A stretch of DNA of 64,000 nucleotides. It comes from Tsuneonella amylolytica (GTDB lineage Bacteria; Pseudomonadota; Alphaproteobacteria; Sphingomonadales; Sphingomonadaceae). The stretch lies in contig NZ_CP032570.1 in NCBI RefSeq assembly GCF_003626915.1, forward strand, positions 1,178,001 to 1,242,000. Reading direction: 5' to 3'. The position numbers and the translations under genes were made by a program. The notes under the pieces were generated by a model. That model was not told where the DNA came from. It searched no databases and saw nothing but the letters and a program-made list of their open reading frames with translations. This document shows positions 25,252 through 34,690 of the stretch, piece by piece; within the stretch, counting starts at the first letter, position 1; every line of letters begins with the position of its first letter.

Positions 25252-26175
25252 ATGCCCATCACCGTCTCGATCAATCACGTCACCCGCTATCGCTACCGCC
25301 GCGATGTGGCGTTCGGCGAGCATCGCATCCTCGTGCGCCCGCGCGAGAGCTTCGACCAGCGAGTGCTGTCGGCCAACCTCGAGATCGATCCCGAACCGCA
25401 GTCGCTCCGCTGGCTGCAGGACGTGTTCGGCAACGCGGTCGCCATCGCCACGTTCGACCGGCGCGCCGATACGCTGGAGGTGCGCGGTAGCGCCGAGGTC
25501 GAGCACCTGCCGACCTGCGAGGAAGACATCGAGATCGAGCGGTACGCCGAAAGCTACCCGTTCACGTATTCCTCCGAAGACATGCCCGACCTCCTGCGCT
25601 CGATCGAGCGCGACTATCCCGACCGCAACCGCCAGGTCGACGACTGGGCGATGGACTTCGTCGATACCGCGCATCCCAATGGCACGCTCGATCTGTTGAA
25701 GCGGATGACCGAGACCATCCGGCGCGACTTCGCCTATCAGCCGCGCGAGACGAAGGGCATCCAGTCGCCGCTGGAAACGCTCGATCTCGGCAGCGGGACG
25801 TGCCGCGATTACGCGGTGCTGATGATGGACGCGGTCCGCGCGCTGGGCTTCGCGGCGCGGTTCGTGTCGGGCTACCTCTACCAGCCCGACAACGAGAACG
25901 CGCGCGTCGGCGGCCATTCGACCCATGCCTGGGTGCGCGTGTTCCTGCCGGGTTCGGGCTGGGTGGAGTTCGACCCCACCAACGGCATCGTCGGCAACCG
26001 CGGCCTCATCCGCGTGGCCGTCGCCCGCGATCCCGCGCAGGCGACCCCGCTGTCGGGCACCTGGCGCGGGGTGAAGGGCAGCCAGATCGACATGGGGGTG
26101 GACGTGCGCATCAAGCAGCACACGGTCGAAACCGACCACCCGCCGATGATTCAGAAGGAGACCGAGCAATGCTGA
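25252..26175 (+). CDS. Transglutaminase-like cysteine protease family protein
   Basis: A 307-residue cytoplasmic-looking protein with an N-terminal beta domain (ITVSINHVTRYRYRRDVAFG) and a transglutaminase-like core. The triad is visible: Cys in LGSGTCRDYAVLMM (about residue 183), His in GGHSTHAWVRVFL (about 222) and Asp in WVEFDPTNG. Family members are probable peptidases or amidases. It overlaps the next, related gene by 7 nt, so the two are co-translated. It is divergent from the amidohydrolase gene with only 42 nt between starts. Confidence 0.9.
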   Translation: MPITVSINHVTRYRYRRDVAFGEHRILVRPRESFDQRVLSANLEIDPEPQSLRWLQDVFGNAVAIATFDRRADTLEVRGSAEVEHLPTCEEDIEIERYAESYPFTYSSEDMPDLLRSIERDYPDRNRQVDDWAMDFVDTAHPNGTLDLLKRMTETIRRDFAYQPRETKGIQSPLETLDLGSGTCRDYAVLMMDAVRALGFAARFVSGYLYQPDNENARVGGHSTHAWVRVFLPGSGWVEFDPTNGIVGNRGLIRVAVARDPAQATPLSGTWRGVKGSQIDMGVDVRIKQHTVETDHPPMIQKETEQC

Positions 26176-27032
26176 TCCGCACCGGCTTCGATATCGCGTT
26201 CGAAACCGACACCGACGTGCCCATGCTCGCCCTCCTCAACGTTCGCCCCGAACGGCAGGCGGACCTGCGCACGCCCGAGGTGCTGCGGGCCGAGCCGGCC
26301 GTCCCCTATCGCCAGTATATCGATCCTTTCGGCAACGTATGCACCCGGCTGGTCGTGCCGGCGGGCGGCATCTCGCTGCGCGCCGATTTCGTCATCGAGG
26401 ATCCGGGTACGCCCGATCCGGTCGCGCTCGATGCCGTCCAGCACCCGGTGGACGAGCTGCCGGACGAGGTCCTGACCTACCTCATGAGTTCGCGTTACTG
26501 CGAGGTCAGCCGATTGTCTCAAGAGGCATGGGACATCGCCCGGGACCATCCGCCCGGGTGGGCACGCGTGCAGGCCATGGTGACCGCGGCGCACGAGCGG
26601 ATCGAGTTCGATTACATGAAGGCCAGTACCGAAAGCACCGCGCGGTCGGTTTTCGACACGCGCTGCGGGGTGTGCCGCGACTTCGCCCATCTCGCGATCA
26701 CGTTGTGCCGCGCGATCAACGTGCCGGCCCGATATTGCACCGGCTATCTCGGCGATATCGGGATCGACCCGATCGACGCGCCGATGGACTTTTCCGCCTG
26801 GTTCGAGGCGTATCTGGGCGGCCGGTGGTACACGTTCGATGCGCGCCACAACACGCCGCGGATCGCGCGGATCGTGATGGCCCGCGGGCGCGACGCGACG
26901 GACACGGCGATCACCACCAGCTTCGGCAACGCGCGCCTGACCCGGTTCGACGTCCACACCGACGAAGTCGCCGATACCGACCTGTCGCGTCCTCCAGCCG
27001 AGACCGCCCTTCCCCAACGCGCCGTCGCCTGA
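26169..27032 (+). CDS. Transglutaminase-like family protein lacking the usual catalytic His
   Basis: A 287-residue protein with the same two-part layout as its upstream neighbour. The Cys motif reads TRCGVCRDFAHLAI (about residue 173) and the Asp motif RWYTFDARHN. At the position of the catalytic His it has FSAWFEAYLGG, that is Ser instead of His before AW. The sequence around it (VMARGRDATD, ITTSFGN) is typical of a large bacterial subfamily with this change. Whether it is an active enzyme is open; the 7-nt overlap with the canonical paralogue suggests they act together. Confidence 0.87.
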   Translation: MLIRTGFDIAFETDTDVPMLALLNVRPERQADLRTPEVLRAEPAVPYRQYIDPFGNVCTRLVVPAGGISLRADFVIEDPGTPDPVALDAVQHPVDELPDEVLTYLMSSRYCEVSRLSQEAWDIARDHPPGWARVQAMVTAAHERIEFDYMKASTESTARSVFDTRCGVCRDFAHLAITLCRAINVPARYCTGYLGDIGIDPIDAPMDFSAWFEAYLGGRWYTFDARHNTPRIARIVMARGRDATDTAITTSFGNARLTRFDVHTDEVADTDLSRPPAETALPQRAVA

Positions 27033-27107
27033 TCCGCAGGAAAATCGCGCCGGAATGCGGACCCCTCCCCCGCCCGGATCGTTGGTTCGGGAGAGGAGAC
27101 AACACAC

Positions 27108-27515
27108 ATGAAACTGAGCCACAACGCCCACGTCGCCATCGTCGACGGCACCCGCTTCGTCGTGATGCGCAACAAAGGGCAGGCCTTCGAACCCAAGCTC
27201 GAGGCGGTCGGCGAACCCGAGCTCGATCCCACGAACTTCAGCGCCGGCGTGCGCCACCAGGATCCCGGCAGCCAGCAGACCGGCGCGACCGATCTCAACG
27301 AACTGGCCCACGGCGCGGCGGCCAGCGAATGGCTCAACGCCAGGGCCAAGGCCGGCGAGATCGAGGAACTTCTCGTGATCGCCGATCCCAAGACGCTCGG
27401 CGAAATGCGCCGCCACTATCACGGCGAACTCGAAAAGCGCCTCGTCGGCGAAATCGCCAAGACGATGACGGGCGAGCCGACCGACCGCATCGAAGCGGCC
27501 ATCGCGGCCGCCTGA
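27108..27515 (+). CDS. Host attachment family protein (PF10116-like)
   Basis: A 135-residue soluble protein with the pattern of the 'protein required for attachment to host cells' family: HNAHVAIVDGTRFVVMRNKG at the start, a loop with FSAGVRHQDPG, then EWLNARAKAGEIEELLVIADPKTLGEMR and an EKRLVGEIAKTMTG helix. The fold resembles the release-factor/pelota central domain. Despite the family name the molecular function is not settled. A GGAGAGGAG Shine-Dalgarno precedes the ATG. Confidence 0.85.
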   Translation: MKLSHNAHVAIVDGTRFVVMRNKGQAFEPKLEAVGEPELDPTNFSAGVRHQDPGSQQTGATDLNELAHGAAASEWLNARAKAGEIEELLVIADPKTLGEMRRHYHGELEKRLVGEIAKTMTGEPTDRIEAAIAAA

Positions 27516-27677
27516 CGACGCCTCGCCAACGCCGGACCCGGTTCAGTCCAGCCGGGTCCGGACGCGCCGTTCCTTCTCCGATATCGCGGCTGCGACACTT
27601 TTCGTCGCGCGGCTGTTGCGCAAGAAAACCTTGTCCCGTTAAGTCTGTGCAAAGGATGATGGGGCCAGGGTAGGGAC

Positions 27678-28691
27678 ATGGGACTGGGACGGATCGCGCG
27701 GCTCGCCGCCGCACTCACGCTCGGAATTTCGAGCATTTCCACCGCGCATGCGGCGGAAAACGAATTCAACCAGCTGTTCGACGCGATGCTCGGCACCGAG
27801 GTGCGCGCGCCGCAAAGCTACCAGACGCAAGGCGACTGGGCGCTCGAACGCACGGTGGCGCAGATCGCGAACGGATCGGGCGGGCGGATCGGCGTCTATG
27901 CGGTCGATCTTGCCAGCGGGCGAGAAGTCTCGGTGCTGGGCGACCAGCGATTCCCGATGGCGTCGACCAGCAAGATCGCCATCGCCGCGACCTTCATGGA
28001 AGGGGTCGAGAAGGGCCGCTGGACCCTGTCGAGCGAATTTCCGCTGATGGTGCCGGTCGCCTCGGCGCGGTTCTCGTCGACCAAGGCGCCGGTCGTGCCG
28101 GGCAAGTACTACAGCGCGGTCGATCTCATCGAGATGATGATCACCCGTTCCAGCAATCCTGCCACCGACGCGCTGCTCAAGGTCGTCGGCGGGCCGGCCG
28201 CGGTCAACGCCTGGGCGGCGCGCAACGGGATGCCGGATTTCAACATCACCCGCGACATCGCCACGCTGGTGCGCGACGACGGCGAGATCGACCCCGCCCA
28301 GCGCATCGACGTCCGCGACAGCGCCACGCCTCAAACGATGGGACGGCTGCTGGCCGGGCTCTACCAGGGAAAGTTCCTGCGCGAATCGAGCCGCCGGGTC
28401 ATTCTCGGCGCGATGGAGCGCTGTCGCACCGGCGCGCGCCGGATCAAGGGCATGCTCCCCAGCGGCGTGCAGGTCGCGCACAAGACCGGTACGCTCAACA
28501 ACACCGCCAGCGACATCGGCATCATGCACACGCCCGACGGACGCGCGATCGCGGTGGCGATCTACGTGACGGGACAGGGATCGAAGCCCGCCCGCGATGC
28601 GAAGATCGCGAGCATCGCCCGCGCACTCTACGACGGATATCAGGCCCCCGCGCTCGCCGCGGGCCGCGCCTACGCCAACGCGACCTACTGA
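27678..28691 (+). CDS. Class A beta-lactamase-like serine hydrolase
   Basis: A 337-residue exported protein (signal peptide about residues 1-24, cleavage after AHA). It has the penicillin-recognising triad: FPMASTSKIAIA (SXXK, about residue 97), RSSN in place of SDN (about residue 155), and HKTGT (KTG, about residue 271). The omega-loop ELN motif carrying the deacylating Glu of class A enzymes is not evident; the region reads TRDIATLVRDDGEIDP. It may therefore be a weak or non-hydrolysing relative, such as a peptidase or esterase. No LysR-type ampR gene is adjacent. A bidirectional terminator follows. Confidence 0.85.
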   Translation: MGLGRIARLAAALTLGISSISTAHAAENEFNQLFDAMLGTEVRAPQSYQTQGDWALERTVAQIANGSGGRIGVYAVDLASGREVSVLGDQRFPMASTSKIAIAATFMEGVEKGRWTLSSEFPLMVPVASARFSSTKAPVVPGKYYSAVDLIEMMITRSSNPATDALLKVVGGPAAVNAWAARNGMPDFNITRDIATLVRDDGEIDPAQRIDVRDSATPQTMGRLLAGLYQGKFLRESSRRVILGAMERCRTGARRIKGMLPSGVQVAHKTGTLNNTASDIGIMHTPDGRAIAVAIYVTGQGSKPARDAKIASIARALYDGYQAPALAAGRAYANATY

Positions 28692-28745
28692 TCGATCGGC
28701 CAGGTCGGGGGCACGTTTTCCGGCCAGGTTCGAGACACAAGAAAA

Positions 28746-28780
28746 AGGGCGGCGCCTCGCGGCACCGCCCTCTTCTTTTT
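28746..28780. terminator. Bidirectional terminator between the beta-lactamase-like and lipoprotein genes
   Basis: AGGGCGGCGCC (28746-28756), loop TCGC, GGCACCGCCCT (28761-28771) with one mismatch. There is a T-run after it and an A-run before it, so both converging genes can use it. Confidence 0.75.
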
Positions 28781-28800
28781 CGCTCGATGGAGGCGAAGGC

Positions 28801-29085
28801 TCAGTCGGCCTGCGCTTCAGTCGTCGTTTCGCCCTGCACGTTGGCTTCGGCAGCGGCAGCAGCGTCGGTCGCGGCAGCGGCCGTGGTGTCGGCGGCATCG
28901 GCAGCGACAGCGGCGGTGTTGTCCGCGGCGTTGTCGACGGCTTCGCCCATCGCGTCGGCGTTGGCGGCGGTGTCGGCAGCAGCCGACTCAGCGGTGGTGG
29001 CGGCGGCGTCTTCGGTCTTTTCCGAGCAGGCCGACAGGGTCAGGGCGGCGGCGCCAGCGGCGGCGGCGAGAATGATCTTACGCAT
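28801..29085 (-). CDS. Ala-rich lipoprotein of unknown function
   Basis: A 94-residue protein with signal MRKIILAAAAGAAALTLSAC (lipobox LSAC). The mature part is almost entirely Ala, Asp, Thr and Glu in irregular repeats (ADTAANADAMGEAVDNAADN) and very acidic. AGAGGA precedes the ATG. It lies divergent from polA with about 220 nt between, where no other gene is seen. It has the same layout as the lipoprotein at 12935-13285. Function unknown. The antisense frame through polA that extends it upstream is not real. Confidence 0.7.
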   Translation of the reverse strand: MRKIILAAAAGAAALTLSACSEKTEDAAATTAESAAADTAANADAMGEAVDNAADNTAAVAADAADTTAAAATDAAAAAEANVQGETTTEAQAD

Positions 29086-29304
29086 AGTCGTTGTTCCTCT
29101 GAACAGCGTTGGTTGGGTGCACCGTGTGGTCACCGTGCCGATCCCAAATAGTGGCAGGAATGTGGCGGCGCAAGGGCAAACGCACATTTCCGCCCAAATT
29201 CTGCCGCAGTTCGCCACAATCTGCTGAACGTCGCCGAATTCGGCACGTGTTACGGCGCCGAAATTCGGCTGACCCGATGCGCCGGCGCTGCTAGCAGGAC
29301 CGCG

Positions 29305-32187
29305 ATGGCAGACAAGCAGCATCTCTACCTGGTCGACGGATCGGCCTATATCTTCCGCGCCTATCACCGGCTCCCGCCGCTGACGAACCCCGCCGGAACC
29401 CCGGTCGGCGCGGTCTATGGCTACACGACGATGCTGTGGAAGCTGGCCGACGATCTCGACAAGGCCGACGGTCCGACCCACCTCGCGGTCATCCTCGACA
29501 AGGGCGCGACCAGCTTCCGCAACGAGATTTACGACCAGTACAAGGCGCACCGTCCCGACCCGCCGGAGGACCTGGTACCCCAGTTCCCGCTGATCCGCGA
29601 CGCCACCCGCGCCTTCAGCCTGCCCTGCATCGAGGAGGACAACCTCGAGGCCGACGACATCATCGCCACTTACGCCAGGGCGGCCACCCGCCGCGGATGG
29701 GACGTGACGATCGTGTCGAGCGACAAGGACCTGATGCAGCTCATCGGCCAGTGCGCCGACGAGCACCTCGACCCCGGCGTGACCGAAGGCGGGTGCATCG
29801 ACATGCTCGACACCATGAAGAACGCTCGTATCGGGCGCGACGAGGTGATCGAGAAGTTCGGCGTGCCGCCCGAACTCGTCGGCGACGTCCTCGCGCTGAT
29901 GGGAGACAGCGTGGACAACGTGCCCGGCATCTACGGCATCGGGCCCAAAACCGCTGCGAAGCTGATCCAGGATCACGGGACCCTTACCGCCGCGCTCGAT
30001 GCCGCGCCGGAGATGAAGGCCTCCAAGCTCAAGGAACGGCTGATCGAAGGCCGCGAAATGGCCGAACTGAGCCGGGTGCTGGTCGAACTGAAGTGCGACT
30101 GCCCGATGCCCGTCGACCTCGACGACATGAAATTGGACGGCGTGCCGCCCGAACCGCTCGCCGCGTTCCTGACCGAACACGGCTTCACCAGCCTCCTCAA
30201 GCGGCTGGACGATGGCAAGGGCAGCCCCGACCGCCCCACCCAGCTCAATCCCGCCAAGCCGCAGACCGCCGGTGCCCCCGCCTCGCCGCAGGGCAACCGC
30301 CAGCCCCTGCCCGAGATGCCCCCGGTCGACCGCACCGCCTACGAATGCGTCACCACGCCCGAACGGCTGCAGCACTGGGTCAAGCGCGCCTTCGCCGCCC
30401 GCGTCGTCGCCATCGATACCGAGACCAGCAGCCTCGACGCCATGCGCGCCGAACTCGCCGGGATCAGCATCGCCCTCGAACCCAACGACGCATGCTACAT
30501 CCCGCTGGCCCACGGCGGGTCCGACATGTTCGCCGAGAAGCCGCAGCAGGTGGACCGTTCCGCTGCATACGCGATGCTGAAGCCCCTGCTGGAAAGCGAC
30601 GCGGTCCTGAAGGTCGGCCAGAACATCAAGTACGATCTCAACATCCTGTCGCGCTGCGCCGGGATCCACGTGGCCCCGATCGACGACACGATGATCGTCA
30701 GCTTCGCGCTCGACGCGGGGCGGAGCATCGACGGCATCGGCGCGGGCGGCATCGGCGGCGGACACGGGATGGACGAGCTCGCCCAGCGCCACCTCGGACA
30801 CAAGACGCTGACGTTCAAGGATATCTGCGGCACGGGCAAGAAGGCGATCCCCTTCGGCGAGGTCCCGCTCGACAAGGCGACCGAATACGCGGCCGAGGAC
30901 GCCGACGTGACCTGGCGTCTGTGGAAGACGCTCAAGCCGCGCCTCGCGCAGGAAGCCGGCACGCAGGTTTACGAGCGGGTGGACCGGCCGCTGATCCCGG
31001 TCGTCGCCGCGATGGAGCGAAACGGCATCAAGGTCGATCGCGCCGGCCTCGCCCGGCTGAGCGAGGAGTTCGCCACCGAGATGGCGCGGATCGAGCAGGA
31101 GGTGTATGCCGAGGCGGGGACCGAGTTCACCATCGGCAGCCCCAAGCAGCTTGGCGACATCCTGTTTGACAAGATGGGCTACAAGGGCGGGCGCAAGGGG
31201 AAGAGCGGGCAATATTCGACCGACCAGGCGATCCTCGAAGGACTGGCGAACCAGGGCGCGACGGTCGCCACCAAGGTTCTCGAATGGCGGCAGCTGTCGA
31301 AGCTCAAGTCCACCTATACCGATGCACTGCAGGCGGCGATCAACCCCGATACGGGCCGGGTGCACACGAGCTACAGTCTCGTGGGGGCGCAGACCGGCCG
31401 CCTGTCGTCGACCGACCCCAACCTCCAGAACATTCCCATCCGCACCGAGATCGGCCGCCAGATCCGCGACGCGTTCGTGGCGGAGGACGGCAACGTCCTC
31501 CTCGCCGCCGACTACAGCCAGATCGAACTGCGCCTGGCCGCGCACATGGCCGACGTGCCGCAACTGAAAGACGCTTTCGCCAGCGGCGAGGATATCCATT
31601 CGCGCACCGCCGAGGAGATGTTCGGCACCGTCGACCGCGACACCCGCGCGCGGGCCAAGACGGTCAACTTCGCGATCCTGTACGGCATCAGCCGCTGGGG
31701 CCTCGGCGGACGACTGGGGATCGAGGCGGACGAGGCGCAGGCGATCATCGACACCTACTTCCAGCGCTTTCCCGGCATCCAGCACTATATCCACGCCACG
31801 CTCGAAAGCGTGCGGGCCAAGGGATACTCGGAAACGCTGTTCGGGCGGAAGACGTGGTTCCCGCGGATCAACTCGAAGAATCCCAACGAACGGGCCGGCA
31901 GCGAACGCGCCGCGATCAACGCGCCGATCCAAGGGACCAGCGCCGACATCATCAAGCGTGCGATGGCTCGCATGATGCCCGCACTCGAAGCTGCAGGGCT
32001 GGGCCACATCCGGATGCTGCTGCAGGTGCACGACGAACTGGTCTTCGAACTGCCTGAAGGCGACGTGGCGGCCGCGACCCCGGTCATCGGGCGGGTCATG
32101 GCCGAGGCGGCCGAACCCGCGGTGCGGCTCGACGTGCCGCTGGGGATCGAGATCGGCACCGGACGCAGCTGGGGCACGGCGCACTGA
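29305..32187 (+). CDS. polA: DNA polymerase I
   Basis: A 960-residue Pol I with all three modules. The N-terminal 5'-3' nuclease begins at LVDGSAYIFRAYHRLPP and contains EADDIIATYA and GDSVDNVPGIYGIGPKTA. The 3'-5' exonuclease has its DXE intact in VVAIDTETSSLD (about residue 367). The polymerase domain carries QTGRLSSTDPNLQNIP, the motif A DYSQIELR, the O-helix region around RARAKTVNFAILYG, and the motif C VHDELVFE. It fills gaps and removes RNA primers. The start at 29305 is supported by the conserved N-terminus. It is probably monocistronic. Confidence 0.99.
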   Translation: MADKQHLYLVDGSAYIFRAYHRLPPLTNPAGTPVGAVYGYTTMLWKLADDLDKADGPTHLAVILDKGATSFRNEIYDQYKAHRPDPPEDLVPQFPLIRDATRAFSLPCIEEDNLEADDIIATYARAATRRGWDVTIVSSDKDLMQLIGQCADEHLDPGVTEGGCIDMLDTMKNARIGRDEVIEKFGVPPELVGDVLALMGDSVDNVPGIYGIGPKTAAKLIQDHGTLTAALDAAPEMKASKLKERLIEGREMAELSRVLVELKCDCPMPVDLDDMKLDGVPPEPLAAFLTEHGFTSLLKRLDDGKGSPDRPTQLNPAKPQTAGAPASPQGNRQPLPEMPPVDRTAYECVTTPERLQHWVKRAFAARVVAIDTETSSLDAMRAELAGISIALEPNDACYIPLAHGGSDMFAEKPQQVDRSAAYAMLKPLLESDAVLKVGQNIKYDLNILSRCAGIHVAPIDDTMIVSFALDAGRSIDGIGAGGIGGGHGMDELAQRHLGHKTLTFKDICGTGKKAIPFGEVPLDKATEYAAEDADVTWRLWKTLKPRLAQEAGTQVYERVDRPLIPVVAAMERNGIKVDRAGLARLSEEFATEMARIEQEVYAEAGTEFTIGSPKQLGDILFDKMGYKGGRKGKSGQYSTDQAILEGLANQGATVATKVLEWRQLSKLKSTYTDALQAAINPDTGRVHTSYSLVGAQTGRLSSTDPNLQNIPIRTEIGRQIRDAFVAEDGNVLLAADYSQIELRLAAHMADVPQLKDAFASGEDIHSRTAEEMFGTVDRDTRARAKTVNFAILYGISRWGLGGRLGIEADEAQAIIDTYFQRFPGIQHYIHATLESVRAKGYSETLFGRKTWFPRINSKNPNERAGSERAAINAPIQGTSADIIKRAMARMMPALEAAGLGHIRMLLQVHDELVFELPEGDVAAATPVIGRVMAEAAEPAVRLDVPLGIEIGTGRSWGTAH

Positions 32188-32256
32188 CGCTGAGGCGCCC
32201 GGGCGTCCGGTCCCGCCAGCTTGCGCCGACCGCGCACGGCCACTAATCCGACTGGC

Positions 32257-33558
32257 ATGGACGCGAAGGACGACACGGCCGCCGCACCGACGGCGCGCTT
32301 TGCGTTCGGCCCTACCCGAATGCGCTGGACGACGCCCATCGCCTTCGCCGTCGTCGCCGCCGCGCTTCTGGGCGCCATCTTCCTGATTTTCGAGACCGTC
32401 GAGGCCGAGCGGCGGGAACGCGAACAGGTCTTCCGGACCAACGAGATCCTCGTCCAGCTGCGAAACGTCAGCCGATCGGCCCTGAATGCCGAGACTGGCC
32501 AGCGCGGGTACCTCATCACCCTCGACCGGCGCTACCTGCAGCCATACTTCCTCGGCCGCGAACAGTACCGCCCAGCGATGAACAAGCTGCGCGAGCTTGT
32601 CGGCGACACGCCCACCGGGCGGCAGGAGGAACTGCTCGACGAAATGGAGAACCTCGGCGATGCAAAGTTCGCCGAAATCGAACAGTCCATCGGCCTCATC
32701 GAACGGGGCGACCGCATCGGAGCGCAGCGGCTCGTCCTGACCGACGAGGGGCAGGAGGCGATGGAACGCCTGCGGCTGGCGGTTCGCGAGCTGGAAACGA
32801 TCGAGCGCGATGTCCTGCTAGGCGCGTCACGCGAAGCCGCCCGGGCGGAAGGGCGGGTCTTGCCCCTGTTGGCCGGCCTTCTGGCGCTCGTGCTGGTGGC
32901 GCTGTGGCTGGGCCTGCGTCTCTCGGTCCGCGCCGCGCGTGCGGAGGCCGAGGCGGCCCAGGCGGTCGTCGTGGCCGAAGCGCGCGACCGTGCCGACCTC
33001 CTCGCGCGCGAGCTCAATCACCGGGTCAAGAATCTGTTCGCGGTGATCCTGGCTATCGTGCGCATGACCGGCAAGGACGTGCCCGAAGCGAAGCCCGTAG
33101 TGGAAAAGATCGCCGAGCGCATTCACGCCCTGCTGACCGCCCACGAGGTCACGCAAGGGACGCTGGACAAGCCCGTCGCGTCGCTGAAGGCGCTGCTGGA
33201 GACCACGGTGCGCCCCTACCTGACCGCCGATCGCACTGCGGAGTTCGAAGGGCCGCCGGTGGAACTGTCGGCCAAGCAGGTCACGCCGCTCGGTCTCGTC
33301 CTCCACGAACTCACGACCAACGCCGTCAAGTACGGCTGCTGGAAACAGGGCGGCGTTCTCCGCGTCGGCTGGAGCGACGACGGCAACGACATCGAACTGA
33401 CCTGGCGCGAGGAGTGCAAGGGTGACGGCGCGGAACCGACCCGACAGGGGTTCGGCAGCCTGTTGATGACGGGCGCCGCCAAGCAGCTTCGCGGCAGTAT
33501 CGACCGCCAGTTCTCGGCCGACGGGGTCGTGGTCACCATCCGCTTCCCCAACTCCTGA
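32257..33558 (+). CDS. CHASE3-type sensor histidine kinase of the HWE family
   Basis: A 433-residue membrane kinase. TM1 spans about residues 24-46, and TM2 (VLPLLAGLLALVLVALWLGL) about 205-225. The periplasmic part between them has a CHASE3 look (LNAETGQRGYLITLDRRYL). The dimerisation/H-box reads LARELNHRVKNLFAVILAIV, the form found in HWE/HisKA_2 kinases common in alphaproteobacteria. The ATP-binding part has LVLHELTTNAVKYG and GFGSLLM. No response regulator gene is adjacent, so partners are unknown. HWE kinases often feed the general stress response, which here is only an inference. Confidence 0.88.
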   Translation: MDAKDDTAAAPTARFAFGPTRMRWTTPIAFAVVAAALLGAIFLIFETVEAERREREQVFRTNEILVQLRNVSRSALNAETGQRGYLITLDRRYLQPYFLGREQYRPAMNKLRELVGDTPTGRQEELLDEMENLGDAKFAEIEQSIGLIERGDRIGAQRLVLTDEGQEAMERLRLAVRELETIERDVLLGASREAARAEGRVLPLLAGLLALVLVALWLGLRLSVRAARAEAEAAQAVVVAEARDRADLLARELNHRVKNLFAVILAIVRMTGKDVPEAKPVVEKIAERIHALLTAHEVTQGTLDKPVASLKALLETTVRPYLTADRTAEFEGPPVELSAKQVTPLGLVLHELTTNAVKYGCWKQGGVLRVGWSDDGNDIELTWREECKGDGAEPTRQGFGSLLMTGAAKQLRGSIDRQFSADGVVVTIRFPNS

Positions 33559-33610
33559 AGGGGCCACACGGGTTGAAACGGTGCCGTGCGGCCCATAGGG
33601 CGCGGGCATC

Positions 33611-34669
33611 ATGTTTCGTGAACTGAACCCCGCCCGCTATTCGATCGACTGGACGGAGGCTGCGCACGCCGCGATCTACGGCGCGGTCGCGATCGCGATC
33701 GCGCTGATCGTCCACCGAATCGCCTTCGCCATCGCCGATCGCCTGTCCGCTCGGACCGCGACCCCGGTCGACGGCATGGTGATCGACCGGATCCGCACGC
33801 CCGTCCGCTGGGCGCTGGTGGCGGTCGGCATCGCCCTTGCCGCCAAGGCGGACCCGTGGATCGGCCACGTCTGGTACGCGCTCGACAACTTCCTCCTCCC
33901 CGCGCTGCTCGGCTGGATCGCCTACGCGGTGATCAAGGCGTTCGCGCTGGCCCTCGACCACCGCGCCGAAGCGTCGGTCGATCTCGCCGCCGCGCGCAGC
34001 CACCGCACGCGCATTTCCATCCTGTCGCGCACCGCAACGTTCGTGGTGCTGTTCGTCACCGTCGGGTTGATGCTGTTCCAGCTTCCCGGCGTCAGCCAGG
34101 TGGGCGCGACGATCCTCGCCTCCGCCGGTCTCGCCGCGCTGGCGGTGGGTGCCGCCGCGCAGCCGGCGTTGAAGTCTCTCATTGCGGGATTGCAAATGGC
34201 AATTACCGAACCCATCCGCCTCGGCGACATGGTGGTGATCGACGGCCACACTGGCCGGGTCGAGGAAATCCGCATGAGCTTCGTCGTGGTGCGGATGTGG
34301 GACGAGCGCACCGCCATCGTGCCGACGAGCCGGTTCCTCGATAACAGCTTTGAGAACTGGACCCGCGCCAGCGAAGTGCTGACTGGCCCGGTATTCCTCC
34401 ACCTCGACCCCTCGGCCGAAATCGCGCCGATCCGCGCCGAATTCGAGCGCTTCGTCGCCGAACACCCACGGTGGGATCAACGCACCGCGCAGGCGTTGCT
34501 AACGGAAGCGCGCGCCGGTTCGGTCGAACTGCGTCTCGCGGTTAGCGCGGCGACCATCGGCGACCTGTTCGAGCTTCGCGCCGCCATTCGCGAGCACATG
34601 CTCGACTGGCTGCGGAAGGAACAGCCGAAGGCACTGCTCCATGCGACGGTGGCGGCCGGCGCGAGCTGA
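33611..34669 (+). CDS. MscS-family mechanosensitive channel
   Basis: A 352-residue inner-membrane protein with about four hydrophobic segments. The pore helix and beta domain are of MscS type: AGLAALAVGAAAQPALKSLI, then EPIRLGDMVVIDGHTGRVEE and FVVVRMWDERTAIVPTSRFL. It would release osmolytes on hypo-osmotic shock. It is co-oriented with the kinase gene upstream (52-nt gap) but a shared function is not evident. It is convergent with the AAA ATPase gene. Confidence 0.9.
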   Translation: MFRELNPARYSIDWTEAAHAAIYGAVAIAIALIVHRIAFAIADRLSARTATPVDGMVIDRIRTPVRWALVAVGIALAAKADPWIGHVWYALDNFLLPALLGWIAYAVIKAFALALDHRAEASVDLAAARSHRTRISILSRTATFVVLFVTVGLMLFQLPGVSQVGATILASAGLAALAVGAAAQPALKSLIAGLQMAITEPIRLGDMVVIDGHTGRVEEIRMSFVVVRMWDERTAIVPTSRFLDNSFENWTRASEVLTGPVFLHLDPSAEIAPIRAEFERFVAEHPRWDQRTAQALLTEARAGSVELRLAVSAATIGDLFELRAAIREHMLDWLRKEQPKALLHATVAAGAS

Positions 34670-34690
34670 TCGCGCCGGCCACCGACGGGG

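Noticed and set aside
27108..28691. Host-attachment plus beta-lactamase-like genes as an acquired virulence or resistance island
   Set aside because: Composition matches the surroundings, no mobility genes or repeats flank them, and both families are common in environmental sphingomonads.
28801..32184. 1100-codon frame antisense to polA ending in the small lipoprotein
   Set aside because: Only the last 95 codons have a start, Shine-Dalgarno and signal peptide; the rest is the polA shadow.
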